Source of the DNA: Malachius bipustulatus
Taxonomy: Eukaryota; Arthropoda; Insecta; Coleoptera; Melyridae
DNA length: 64,000 bases
Direction: 5' to 3'
Assembly (NCBI GenBank): GCA_910589415.1
Contig: OU342630.1
Span: 41,076,012-41,140,011 of the forward strand
Each line of letters opens with the position of its first letter. The first letter of the stretch is position 1. Shown piece after piece: positions 32,200 to 43,951 of this stretch. The notes beneath the pieces were generated by a model. It made no database searches and had not been told where the DNA came from. It was given only the letters and a program-made list of their open reading frames with translations. A program made the position numbers and the translations under genes.

Positions 32200-32600
32200 T
32201 CAAGTGAAGCTACTATGGAACTCCCAGCTGGAAAAGATTACCCACAGAGCAAAGCTCTCCCCATGGAGTTGCAAAAAGATCTGTGGAAGAACTTGGGCCA
32301 CTGGTCCCAAGCAAATACATTGGATATATGCAATAATTAATATGTAATCATTAGGCCAATGATCGCATATGGCTGTTTAGCTTGGTGGTCCAAAGGCTTA
32401 CAAGCCTTTGCCAAAATGAAGCTACAAAGAGAAGCATGCCTGGCAATCAGTGGAGCAATGAGCACCACACCGTCGGCGGCTATGGAAATACTTCTGGACT
32501 TTCCTCCACTCCACGTATACTTGGAAAGAGAGGCCAGATGGACCACGTACAGACTGCTACAGGTAGTACAAAACACACAAATGGCTTGTCATGGAGCGGA
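32200..32600 (+). pseudogene. RT C-terminal (thumb) region
   Basis: In broken frames it shows GPKQIHWIYAIIN, then MIAYGCLAWWSKGLQAF, CLAISGAMSTTPSAAMEILL and FPPLHVYLEREAR. These fit the conserved stretch between RT and RNase H of I/LOA-type elements (...YG...WW...GA..TTP..A.E.LL...PL). The catalytic RT motifs are absent. Confidence 0.7.
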
Positions 32601-33562
32601 CCAGTCTACTGGACGACACTCTTTGTCACAGTCTTCTGGGTATGCCCTCAGACATGATACCATACACAACAAACCACTACACTGCATTCAACGTCCTCTT
32701 TCCAAGCAGAGACGAATGGGAGCGTAACTCAAACGACCTCCTCAAAGCAGACCTCACATCCGGAGCGTACGACGCTAGGTCAAGACGAGAATTCTTTGCA
32801 AACCTTGGTCAGTACGCAACAATATTTCAGGCAGAAATTTATGCCATTGTACTCAGCGCGCAGATGCTGGATGAAAAGCACTGCACGCGGAAAATAATTA
32901 AAATCTTCTCAGATTGCCAAGAGGCCCTGAAAGCCCTTTGTTCCATTCGTTGCAACTCCAAACTAGTATGGAACTGTCAAACAGCACTCAATGAGATAGC
33001 TAAAAACAATAACTTGACTTTGGTCTGGATTCCAGGTCACTCCGACCTTGGAGAGAACGAAATAGCCGACTCCCTGGCTAGAAGAGGAACCGAATCCAAA
33101 TTTACAGGACCAGAACCCGTTCTTGGCATATCCTCAAATACTGCCAAAACAACAATAGACACCTGAGCGGAAAGTAAGGTACTTCGGTATTGGCAAACTC
33201 TACCATGATTAACTCACTCTAAGATCTTCATTGAGGGACCATCGAGAAACAGAGCTAAAAAGCTACTGGAGCTCAAAAGAACTGACCTAAGGGCCCTAAT
33301 ACTCCTAATAGGCCTATACACAGGACACTGCAAAGTGAATCACCACTTACACAGGATGAATCTAGCCGATAACGCAGAATATCGCCTGTGTTTGGAGGAT
33401 GTAGAAACAGTAGAACATGTTCCATTCAACTGCCCACCCTTGGGAGGAATCAGGCACTCAACGTTCGGAAGAGTATTCCTCTCTCCAAGAGACCTGGATA
33501 CATTCACACCATCTAAGGTCATTAGCTTTTTAGAAAGCAGTGGCCTGCTAGAGTGGATGTAA
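32591..33562 (+). pseudogene. RNase H and zinc-knuckle region
   Basis: RNase H residues lie in IFQAEIYAIVL (catalytic Glu), KIFSDCQEALKAL (Asp) and LVWIPGHSDLGENEIADSLA (His and Asp). The frame ends at 33166, and a stop and frame change follow. From about 33240 to 33562 comes LIGLYTGHCKVNHHLHRM, then CLEDVETVEHVPFNC, a degenerate knuckle whose first Cys pair is damaged (YRLCLED). The copy is dead. Confidence 0.78.
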
Positions 33563-33665
33563 AGTACTTAGGTGTGAGTCACAATAGACCGCTTGGTCGT
33601 AGTGGAGGTGTCAGTAATCGACCCACTCATTATACATATAACTAAACTAAACTAACTTATATCAA

Positions 33666-34010
33666 ATGTTCCCCTCTATGCAGGTACGAGTTGAAACGAC
33701 CCAACTCGGGGGTTGTTATTGGCCGCGTAGAGGGGTTGGCGGGCGTCGAGAACCAACCTCGACGTCAGCATCGCGTTCAGCGACCTCGAGAACGGGGGGT
33801 GACACAAGTTTGGCCGCCAAGAGAAAGAAGTTCCGTGATTTACCCTTCATAGGGGTGGTTTTTTGCCGTTTTAGGAGTTTCGGTCAACTCTAGAAGAGTT
33901 TAAACCACCACCATCGTATTCAGCATCCTCAAAAACGAGGGGGAGGCTCTGAAATTCGAGCACTTTTCGAGTTTTTTTCCGACTCACAGAATCCACTATT
34001 CCGATCACAT
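33666..34010. other. GC-rich segment of unknown nature
   Basis: The composition changes sharply: GGCCGCG, GGCGGGCGTCGAG and CGACGTCAGC stretches sit in AT-rich surroundings. A 75-codon frame runs 33666-33893 without a recognisable domain. A pyrimidine-AG (CCCCTCTATGCAG) just inside could be a splice acceptor. It could be a host exon, a regulatory island or an unrecognised repeat; I cannot decide. Confidence 0.3.
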
Positions 34011-35740
34011 GCAATTATGCACGAATAAGTAAGTAGTATAAACTTGTAAAGAATGCATCCGTCACTTTGTGTACTATTAAGTATGATTGCTTAGGTATAG
34101 ATAGAAAAATAATTTTAAACAATTCCAAAATTGTTTCACCCTGCTCTGAATTTGACATATCTGTTAAAGTTCAAGAAAAGGACGTGGACCTTTAACAAGT
34201 TAAATTCGCCTCTTAGTGAAATGTGTTGTGCACCTAACAGTTATTACACTACGCCGTACCCCTATTAACACAGAGCATTCAGACTTTAATCCTGTTCGAG
34301 GATTCCAATAGTCCCCACTATCTGAGCCTTCGCCTAAGTTGACCGCAAAATTAAACAAGGGATATGCCAGGTCAAGTGTAAACTCGCTAACAGCATCCCG
34401 GAAATAATTACTGACTAGACCAACTCGAATTAAAATGTCATATAATAATTATGTAACTCCTTTTTGATATGATTTGTCTTTAATAATGTCTCTGTTAAGC
34501 AATATTTTTGTTGTTTTTTTTTTAATTCTCCTATGAATTCTTGGGTAGTTTTTATATAGGTAAAGCTGCAGCATCGCTGTTTTACAATCCCTGGAATCCT
34601 GGAAAGGTAACAAAAGAGAGGTTAAGAAACTAATTATTTCATTTTCCACGATTGTGCATATCTTCTACTGACTTGCAGATACAACGACCAGAATAACGGT
34701 TAGTAGGTAGGTATATAAAATCAGAATCTAATAAGTGCGGCAAGTAAAGTACCACTTTAAAGGAATAATAATTATTTGCAAGGGTTAATAATATTTCTTT
34801 GGCAGCGGCCTTAAAAGCCCACTGTTGCTTGACGACCAAGCATTGCATTGTTTTTCTTTTAGTTCAAATACTTATAGAATTGTGAAAAATTGCAAGATGT
34901 GTTAAATTTTTTCCTGCAAACAACTTCCACCGTTAAGGGTGAAATCAGGGGCAATTTAAATTCCAACAGTGCAAACAGATTAATCTGGCAACACTGGATA
35001 TTTACAATTGCAATTAGTTTGCTACAGAGACGTGAAAACAAAAAAAATACATGTTCTAAAAAAATTGACAGGTTTAATGATCAATGTCAATAAGTTATAA
35101 TTTACATTAATAACACGACCAAAAATTAAGAAAATCTGACTATAATATCAGAACTTAACAAATTCTGTATTACTAAAAAAAATTTAAGGAATGATAGTAA
35201 ATCATTACTTACAAAGTGGAGAGTTATTCGAGCCAAATACATATAGTAAAAATAAGACGTTTATTTGGGTTCTAGGGCTCATAGATAATACTGATCTTAA
35301 AGCCAAAAGCAGACAAAAACAATGTTGAAGACATGGATGGCCATTTCGCTCTTATTAGAGATATTAAATCATTACTATCAGGTCATGTCAGGTAACCCGG
35401 CCATGACGTCATGAAGGACACCATCTTTATATATTTTAGTAAGATTAGATATAGTTTTATTTGGTAATCCGACAACTAACACCGCTCAGTAGTCTGATTA
35501 ATTCGAACGAAAATAATTGTCAAAATATCTCTTTCAACATAACTTATTAAATTTCTCGTGTAATTCCGAAAATTTCGATGTGTTAACGATACCTATTGGT
35601 TATTTGTTTTTTTTTTTAAAGGGAGCATCGGTCTTAACTATGTAGGTACCTAAGACATAGTGGTTCCACTTTTGTAATTTGGCTTCGAGATCGAGCTCCT
35701 TTAGCCAGATACAAGTTTAAGTATATAAATAATTTGATTG
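34011..35740. other. Intergenic DNA, no gene seen
   Basis: No supported gene or element. Only short frames and homopolymer runs. Confidence 0.5.
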
Positions 35741-35744
35741 ACGA

Positions 35745-35850
35745 ACAAAAAAAAACCATGCCAAGCTAGGATTCGAACCTCAGACGGTGGCTTCAGTCAG
35801 CGACCTAAACCGAGGTGCTACAGAGCCTTTAGATTGAGTAATTTATCCTG
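35745..35850 (-). repeat. tRNA-related SINE-like head
   Basis: On the minus strand, 35769-35779 is GGTTCGAATCC, an excellent B box. 35810-35821 gives GTAGCACCTCGG, an acceptable A box, and CTGAAGCC lies between at the anticodon-loop position. Stems are too poor for a functional tRNA. A T-run follows on that strand. Confidence 0.5.
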
Positions 35851-35962
35851 TCTCGAAAGCTGGCAACCTTGCAGTACTATTATCAAAGACGTCATGGGGA
35901 ATTTAGCTGACACGACCCATAGAACTAATTATTATAATTATTATCTAAATCTTAATAACCAT

Positions 35963-36605
35963 TAAGCTTCGGTCTATATACAGCGGACTCTGTACACGCA
36001 GTACGCGTTGTGGAATCTGCGGACGGTACCTTCCTTACCTTTTAATGCATTATGATCTGCGTACAGCGCACTCCGCTTGCGCAACCATGTTGTCGTTGCG
36101 GACATCCGTCGCAATAGCTGAGTTGGCAACAGGTGCGCAACAGTTGCAACGGAGTTGTTCGTGGTGTTAACGTGTTCCCCAATAATTATTGCAAGTATTT
36201 AATTTAAAATAGCAACGAAAATGGCAGTTGATAAAGCTTCAACTAATATTGTTGATAATAATAAACCCTCATCATCTTCCTCATCTTCGAGAAGCATAGC
36301 CAATACTACTTTTTTTCCATATTTCTCTAAGCAATATTGCACAATTGCACTAAAATAATTAAAAATAATTACCAAACAGCGGGTATTTATAAAGGCTCAT
36401 TAAGCTAACGGGCAGATTTCTGTGGCCATTTCTGAAGAAGGTATCATGTTTAAGTGGAAATTTTTTAAATTTATCTATTCTTGACATGAAAGTAATTACA
36501 AAAATGTTACGCATCCTACGTAGACCACCTTCGTTGCGCAATACGGATGCGCAGTCAGTAGCCCATACTGCGCTTGCGGACTACGCTTTAGATAGACATA
36601 AGCTT
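35963..36605. mobile_element. Non-autonomous DNA transposon, 629 bp
   Basis: The inner borders 35970 and 36598 carry inverted ends (GGTCTATATACAGCGGACT versus GTCTATCTAAAGCGTAGTC). GCGCAGTA-type blocks follow. TAAGCTT abuts both sides (35963-35969 and 36599-36605) as a likely 7-bp target duplication. Inside, 36221 starts a short frame, MAVDKASTNIV, with a serine run, which ends after about 45 codons. It may be a relic of the autonomous parent's first exon. Confidence 0.65.
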
Positions 36606-36955
36606 TACTAATTAAGTTAAATTAACAGTTCAAACTCGTTTATTTTAGTTTACAATAAAATTGGTTAGGTACACAAAAAAATATTTTATCTAACTACATG
36701 AAAACTAGAATTAATAAAAAAAATTGGACAAAGAGAAACTAAAAGTTCAAATTAATTTCACTGGAGTGAGCTACTTGTTGAAAGATCTCATTTTAAAATT
36801 TAAAATTATCATGACTTTGCATGTAAAGCGGACTCATGCTAGCCAGAAAAATAGCGAAGCTCAGAACAGAATTCCTTTAGTTGAAGTGTGCCAAAAAAAA
36901 AAAACAACATCATTACTGACCTTCATAATTCAAAACTACAAATGACTGTCTTAGA
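36606..36955. other. Intergenic DNA, no gene seen
   Basis: No supported feature. Confidence 0.5.
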
Positions 36956-37570
36956 TATTCAGGATAATTATTTTAAAGCACCCATTAGAAAAAGTTCGCG
37001 ACTTCTAGTTGATCTAGGAATCTGAAATTTGGAATTTACACAACAAAGATATCAGAAAACGGATTACATGTCCCTATTTTAACTTTTAAAGAGGTATCCT
37101 ATTATGGAGTTGAAATGTTTATACAGGGTGGTGGAAATTATCAGATTTTTGTTCACCCTGTATAAACATTTCAACTATGCAGTAGGATACTAGAAGAAAA
37201 GTTAAGATAGGAACATGTAAATCGTTTTGAGATATCTTGAGCCGTTTTTGTTGGAAATGGCTTTAAAGTTGAAAAATTGTGATTTTCACTTCTTTATAAC
37301 TCGTAGCCTCCTCAATTTAAGATGCAACTTTAAGTACTATTGTTATCATATTTTCTAAGACAATCTGAAAATACAATAATGTATGGGGTGTCCAATTAAA
37401 AAAAAACAAAGATGGCACATCTTTTCCCCACTTTTAAACGTGCCGCCATCTGGGTAATTTTCCATTTCGACTCATTATTATGTATGTTGCCTAAATTCCA
37501 AACTTCAGATTCCTAGATCAACTAAAAGTCGAACTTTTTCTAATGGGCGCTTTAAAAGAATCACCCTGTA
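36956..37570. repeat. Composite foldback element with nested hairpins
   Basis: The outer arms (36956-37040 and about 37490-37570) share AAAAAGTTCG and GTTGATCTAGGAATCTGAA. The right end carries CACCCTGTA and the left end is degraded. Between them is a second inverted repeat (37045-37247: AGATATC, CATGT, GGTATCCTA on one side and complements on the other). At its centre lies a 41-bp hairpin with perfect TACAGGGTG/CACCCTGTA ends (37122-37162). Confidence 0.8.
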
Positions 37571-38241
37571 TACTCAGAATTAGTTTAAGAATTCATACTC
37601 AAATACTATTTACTGTAAGCCCTTACTGAGGGTTACATAAACTATTAACAACACTTAAAACACCAACCAATGAAACAATGAAATGTGTAAAGAAAGTTCT
37701 GATGAGTTGAATAATACAAATTTATTTAATTAAATAAACCACGGAACACAAGAATTTATACCTACATGGTTCACCTTTCTAGAAAAAATGTTCAACTTCG
37801 ATATCATAATCAATGTGCCTCTCCTCCTAGAGTCACCCGGACGTAAAAGTTCCCTTCTAACCGCTTTAATCTGCCTCCCTGATCGTTCAAATACGACGTC
37901 GCCAGTATCTGCCATATAATATGCTCGAGTAATGGCAACAAACTGACCCATGCCTTACGGGTGTACATTTTAACCCCTATTGGCGACATGGTCAACGAAA
38001 ATACATGAAAGAATCTGATGCGAATAAAAACAATGAAAAAAACGAAGATATATTTCGTCTGCACAACAGTTATGGCGAAATTGATTCTTTTTCTGGAAAA
38101 TGTGTAGTATTCCAGCAAAAAATTAATTTTTTCTTCGTACTAAATAAAAATACGACGTAAATACCTCTGGTGAAACAACAAACAATTTTATTCTAGAATC
38201 TTTGTTCCGTTAATATCTAACATAGACTAATATTTCGTTTT
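37571..38241. other. Intergenic DNA, no gene seen
   Basis: No supported feature. Confidence 0.5.
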
Positions 38242-38770
38242 TTAACCTTCCTTATACCAGGTGATACTTAAAACACCAGATGGGATCCAAATGAACCCCA
38301 ACCAATTTTTTTTTTCACTATACTAGTATGTATTACCTACTTATAGTTTACGTAGGTATTATTTTTCAGTTGCATATTTAAATAATTATTGATACGAAGC
38401 ATTGTTACAAAAATGCAGGGAATTTATTGGAAAAATTGAGTTTATTAGAGAAAATAAAAATAACCATACCTTGCATACCAATTACTTGCATTTTTTGCAC
38501 AATCATTTTTGAGCCGTGATTTTTGCACACATGCTTATAAGATCATCCGCAGGTACTATATATTTTGGAGTCTTTCTTTCTGGGACACATCTAACACAAT
38601 TTCCAAAAATCACGACAAATAATAATTTTCTTAGAAACTCTTAAGAAGTCATCGGATAAGAAGTTTTTACTATACACGGAACCTAACCAATGATGGGTAA
38701 ACTGTAAAAGCCCATAACTATAAAGCTGTTAAAGCCGATTAAACATCTTGAAAATATTCAATAAATAGTG

Positions 38771-39600
38771 TGTAACGTACATTTTGTACGTACCGGCTAA
38801 ATGCCAGCGACGCGGAGACAACGGCGGGCGCGCGCAGTGAGTGAGTGATGGTGGGTTTTAGTGCATCGGCCGACTGGAGGCCTCGAGTTCGTCGAGTCTC
38901 GTCGACCTCGACTGTCAAGTTGCAATCAGGTGCGTTTCATCATCATATCTGCGTTTTCATTTTCTTTCTCTCCTGGAAATTCGCGGATGAAGGTTCCGCA
39001 AACACCTTAAGTTTCCTGAAATGGCGTCGTGAACTTTCACGTGAATTATTATAAGAATCAACTACGTTTTTGGCTTGCTTTTTCCCTGGAGGCAATTTTT
39101 CCCTGAAGGCAATTTTTTTCCTGGAGGCTACTTCTCCCCCGTAATCAACTTCACCTGGAATCGACTCTTTCCCTGGAAGCAAGTTCTCTCAAACACGAAG
39201 GCAACCCATTGATGTTACCTGAGACACCTGAGAAGTTTACCACCAACTAAACTTCCACCCTCACACCGGAGATCCTTCGAAGCTAAGTGCCTTTGCCTAC
39301 CCAGTTTAATCGATCAGTTCATTCGGATATACTACACGCTCTTGCTTTATTTATTTGTTAACCGTGCTCAAGGGTCTGTGATATCAACATCTGCGATTTT
39401 TTTAAAATTAATAACTGTGATATATTTTATATTTTTCAATAAAGAGTACCTGTTGTTCTGCTGACCTGCTTGTTATTGTTGACCCTCTTAGACTAGCGAC
39501 TCAACCTACGACCCTTGTTTTTCGTGTCTCATGCTCTCAGCGACTATTTTTCCCCTCTAAGGGTAATAATAGTTCGTTTCAAGTGTAAGTCTCATTGTAT
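38771..39600 (+). repeat. GC-rich LTR-like repeat, copy 1
   Basis: It starts TGTAACGTACATTTTGTAC and continues through GGCTAAATGCCAGCGAC, GAGTGAGTGATGGTGG and TCGTCGACCTCGA. A diverged copy lies on the minus strand at 62100-62492. AATAAA at 39438-39443 is followed by a GT-rich stretch, as in the R-U5 region of an LTR. The 3' border near 39560-39600 and the target duplication are unresolved, so a solo LTR is likely but not proven. Confidence 0.5.
39075..39190 (+). repeat. Degenerate 18-bp tandem array
   Basis: CCCTGGAGGCAATTTTT-type units repeat at about 18-bp spacing (39087, 39105, 39123), then decay into CACCTGGAATCGACT and CCCTGGAAGCAAG. Confidence 0.65.
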
Positions 39601-39852
39601 GATTATCAGTTTTAGTAACACTGAATACCGTGTGGGGTCCATTTGGACACGAGCTATTTATTTACACAATTAGACTCCATGAAAGTTTTATCATTCATTT
39701 TTTTATTTTTTATTTTATAGTGACCGGAAGGTAAAAGTCGAAGGATAAAAGTCAAGGACCCTCAATTTTTTTTTTAATTTTTTATACTTTTTTTCGAATA
39801 AATCTACTCGTATGGTCCGCAAAAGGACCCCACTAGGTATTAGAAAGGTTAA

Positions 39853-41464
39853 GAGTTATGTATAGTTAAGTGAATCTTACCTAACGATGAAAAATGCTTA
39901 AAATCAAATCTTGAAACTTTCTTTCGATTATATTGTATCATATGGAACTTAACAACCTTGTATCGTAATATTCTATTTAATGATAGTACGTTCATTACAA
40001 ATGATGTAGAGGGCTTTAGATACTGCTTAGAGGACAGTTTTAAGCACCAGAAAATTCTATATATTTCAAGCAATCAGCGCCTTTCTAAATCGTTGTTTTA
40101 TCTGCATTAGTAAAAAAGTTACGACAACTTAGTTAAAGTAAAGTCATCAAAATGTTCCATAATAAGGGAGACAATGCGTTTGAGTGTCAGCGCAAATTTT
40201 TGTAGTTCTCGCGTCACCGAAACTTTACTTTTCGTACTGCGAGAACTAGGTACTTGCGTCGTCCTCTCGGAAGGACATGTTTATGTGCGGAACAAAGTCC
40301 TGCCAGAAGGACAGTGTCTGTTGTACAAATATATTTCCAGAAGAACTTCTAGCAGGACACTTGAACACTCTGTCATTAACGTAAAAGTGTAGAGATATCT
40401 TTGTATGCATTGGCACCACTAGTTAATTATCTATTTTGATGCTGGCGTTTTGTCAGCCTCTTGCCAAAAAGGTACGTAAGAATACAGATATAAATTGTTA
40501 TAATAATTGTACGAAATCATACCGATGCAAATTTATGTTATAATAAGACAAAATGTTACTTTTATAAATTAATCACTTTGTTATTTCCATGGATAATACT
40601 CGCAGAAAAATTTCTTTCTGCTTTTTCTTAGTAATAACTCTTAATCTACACTATAGGTCATGAGTCTTTTCATTTAAGAAGGGTAAAAATCAATTCTGTT
40701 GTATGGACTGATGAATGATATGAATGATATTCACAAGGTTTGCAGAGGGACCTAAATAAGAACGGTATAGAAGAAAACAAAATAAATTGAAATCTCGAAT
40801 ATTTGTGAATCGTGAAACCGCACCAATTGCGATTTAGTTGGCAGACTTACCCACAACAGCAGTGATAAACGCCTAAATTTCGGAGATTACAGTCATTAAA
40901 CAAAGCCGGCTTCTGTATCTCTCATTCAGATTGTAAATTAAAACAGTTGGTGAATTGGGACACGAGATATCTGCCGCCATATCAGTACTTTGTGAGAGTG
41001 GAGCGGAAAAATCAACTGAACGGAGGCGAATAAACTTTCTCAATAGAATTGAGTTGTAAGCCATTTAATACATATGCAGTTTTCTCCCTTGCCTTTTCCC
41101 TACAATAATCGTTCTCAATAACTAACAATAGTTTGTACGACCTCTGTCCATAGGGTATTTCAGTAAGGAATTCAACTTACACTTATTGAGTATATTCTGA
41201 GAATACTCAATCCATGCAGATGTACGGTAATTTTACCTTAAAATTTTATTGATATATTCAATTTTTGCCTGTTTAATACGAGTATTGGTATCCGAAATCG
41301 AATGACCAAAACTCTGGGCGCGTTTCATTTACAAATAGTGTTACAAAACGCAGAAGTTTTATAATTTCAACTTTTATTAAACTTTGATTGAAATGAGTTT
41401 TGACAAACTCTGACTTATTTTATGACTCATTTTATTCTATACACTTCTAAAAAGCTTAAGACTC
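39853..41464. other. Intergenic DNA, no gene seen
   Basis: No supported gene. Short repeated GGAAGGACA / AGAAGGACA / GCAGGACAC motifs occur at 40269-40365, in a chance-like 72-codon frame. Confidence 0.5.
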
Positions 41465-41640
41465 AAAGCAATTTCGGAGCAACGGCAGGTAGAAACTTAG
41501 TTTGTAGGCCTGAACATTTTCACTGACGAAGAAGCGACAAACAGAAAATGTTCCTTCAAACGTAAGTTTCTGCTTGCCGTATGTCCGAAATCGCTTTTTT
41601 AGTAATGTCAGTTTCTGCACGTTATTTTGACCGTTAGGTA
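41465..41640. repeat. Hairpin repeat family, copy 2
   Basis: It has the same order as 18994-19165: a GCAACGGCAGGTAGAAAC arm, CACTGACGAAGAAGCG loop, CGTAAGTTTCTGCTTGCCG arm and the tail ending TTTCTGCACGTTATTTTGACC. Confidence 0.8.
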
Positions 41641-43289
41641 TACCTATATGATGAGGTATATATGTTAGGTATAAGGTATACAGGGTGTATTATAACGTCC
41701 GCATAATATTAGCACCACGCGATTCTACATCAAAAACAGAACATAAAGTTTTAATACCGTTTAGCTCTTAGACCTCAAATAACGAAGTTATCGACCATTG
41801 TAGTTTAAATTTGAAGTTTTTTAATACTCAAAAATAGTGCTTAATATTATTAAAAAATTCTTAAGTAAGAAGTAAAATAGCAAAATCATCCAAAATTTTA
41901 GATTTATTTTTTGATAAAAATGGTTTTAATTAACATTTCAAAACTATGAATTATTTGATGTCCTGAGTTCCAATCAATATTGCAACTGCGCGTTTTAATT
42001 GTTGAGTAAAAAATTGAAAAAAAAATAAATGTAAGAAATTGCGTAAAAAAAATCAAAAAATTCAATGTCGACGCAGACGACTGGTCGAATCGTCAAAGTT
42101 TTCTTGAAAACAAAAGACCCTTGACATTTCTTCAAAGCACTCTGCACACAAGATGAGAAATTTTATTTTCGCCAAACATTCAATAATGAAATAACATGGT
42201 GTGATACATCGTTGTAAAGAGAAAAATTAACGTAATCTAAAAATATAAAAATCCAATATGGCGCCCATAAGAAAAAAAAAACTGACCATCGATTTTCTTC
42301 TCAAGTGCTAGAGCTATTGTAAAATTATTTTTGGATTCCTTGTTGAAAAGTGTCTTAACAATGTTTCAGTTAAAAATGAATTGCTTGATTGGTTTTTGGA
42401 TAAAAAAATAAAAACAAAAATTGAAAATTTCAGTTTTTTTGAAATATTTCGACAACTAATAGTGAAAGCTCAAATTTCTTTTCAGATTATCAATCAGCAC
42501 AAAAATATGCTACTTTGCCCTAATTCAACCAACTTCGTATCTCTTAAGATAAGCGAGATCCCCATAGTGGCACGCGAAAAACGGACAGTCTGCATATAAT
42601 ACGAATAATTTTTTAATAAGTACCATGACGCTCTGTTTTTACTTTCATTTGATGAAAACTTTTATTTGATTTACTGACAGTTCCTACAACCCGCTAATCC
42701 CATTTTAACTCCAAAGACTTCAACGCAAAAATATTTTCAGTGAAATTACCATTTAGGAAAATGTGTAAGTGTAAATATTCTAAATGAAATTAAATTTCAG
42801 ATTCATTTAGGAGTTATCCAGTTTAAAATGAAGTAACGACTAGTAAGGTGGGTTAAAATATTGAGTACTTAGGTATAAAACAAAAAAAGGAGCTTCGACC
42901 TGAAGCTCCACAAGAATCGTTGATTTAATTCCGAGAGCATTTTTTTCTAAATCACATATTTTTCAGACAGATGAATTCCATAACTCCCGTTATAATTGGA
43001 ATAAAGAGAATGAAAGATTTATAATTTTGGAAACTTCAAATAAAACCTGGACGTGAATTCTGCAACAACTCAGTTAATTAACAAAAATTAGAGCATCGAA
43101 TTTATTGGTGTGAATATCAAATAATGTTTTATGCAGTTAATGACCTACTTCTTGGCTCGTATTTGATTTTAAAATACGCCGGTCGTAAAAACTAAATATT
43201 ATTCCCTGAACTGAGTGATCATTATACAATAAAAAAAGCGCGGTATTATTATATGTGTAGGTATTCGTTAACGAGAAGATAATGATGAC
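41641..43289. other. Intergenic DNA with a lone TACAGGGTG end
   Basis: TACAGGGTG at 41679 has no partner within 1.6 kb and may be a degraded foldback half. A perfect 8-bp-stem hairpin, GGAGCTTC-GACCT-GAAGCTCC, lies at 42889-42909. No gene supported. Confidence 0.45.
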
Positions 43290-43304
43290 TTATTATGTTT
43301 TATT

Positions 43305-43951
43305 ATGTTTGCCGATCATTTTTCTAGTATGTTCGTGGATGGTGGATCTGTGACACACGATTTAACTGTGCCTTTCTGTGGCAATATTGTCCAGGTGAAA
43401 TCGATATCGATTCAAGACATTGAGTCTGCAGTGGGGAGATTGGGATGTAAGAAAACAGCGGGCTGTGATCAAGTACCTGCATTTTTTGTTCGTGATTGTT
43501 CCCCAGTTTTGACTCGACCACTGCAGACTTTATTCAATCTTAGTTTAAAAACTGCTGTATTCCCTTCTAGATGGAAATTAGCACGCTGTTGTCCAGTGTT
43601 CAAAAGCGGAAATAAAGATAATATAGCAAACTACAGATCAGTGGTTATCCTCTCAAACTTTGCCAAGGTCTTTGAGTCAGTGTTGTATAGATATATATAT
43701 AGCTCCGTCTCGCCTTTCATTTCTTCATCACAGCACGGATTTGTGGAGCGCAGATCCACCGTTACTAACTTGGCCTGCTTCTCTCAGTTTATCTCTGAAG
43801 CCTTAGATAATAAAAGACAGGTTGATGTGATTTACACAGACCTGTCTAAGGCTTTCGATAGGGTGAATCATAGAATCTTGCTCAACAGATTGGATGTTCT
43901 CGGATTTAGCGAGAATCTTCTCGAGTTTTTGAGATCATACTTGATCGACCG
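43305..43951 (+). pseudogene. Jockey-type reverse transcriptase, 5' part
   Basis: The RT begins inside the protein (FADHFSSMF). It shows KKTAGCDQVPAFFVRD, WKLARCCPVFKSGNKDNI, NYRSVVILSNFAKVFESV, QHGFVERRST and DLSKAFDRVNHRILL with the first catalytic Asp. It is then cut at 43951 by the LTR element. The coding sequence resumes in frame at 48504 once the insert and one ACCG copy are discounted. No stop precedes the break, so it may have been only recently disabled. Confidence 0.85.
43948..43951. repeat. Target-site duplication ACCG (left)
   Basis: It is repeated at 48500-48503. 4-bp duplications are common for Ty3-type elements. Confidence 0.9.

Larger units (their letters stand above)
32190..33655 (+). 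mobile_element. 5'-truncated RNase H-bearing non-LTR retrotransposon
   Basis: This plus-strand copy retains the end of the RT region, RNase H, the zinc knuckle and a 3' UTR that ends in AACTAAACTAAACTAAC near 33640-33653. Frames shift near 32370, 32590 and 33166. Same layout as the fragment at 16699-18125. Confidence 0.8.
38242..39852. mobile_element. piggyBac-like non-autonomous element (TTAA-flanked), interrupted
   Basis: TTAA at 38242-38245 is followed by CCTTCCTTATACCAGGTG. TTAA at 39849-39852 is preceded, read on the minus strand, by CCTTTCTAATACCTAGTG. TTAA targets and CCTT..TACC ends suit the piggyBac superfamily. Subterminal GTGGGGTCC(A/T)TTTGG motifs occur near 39630 and 39815. A GC-rich LTR-like repeat (from 38771) seems to have inserted inside. 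No transposase is visible. Confidence 0.55.
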
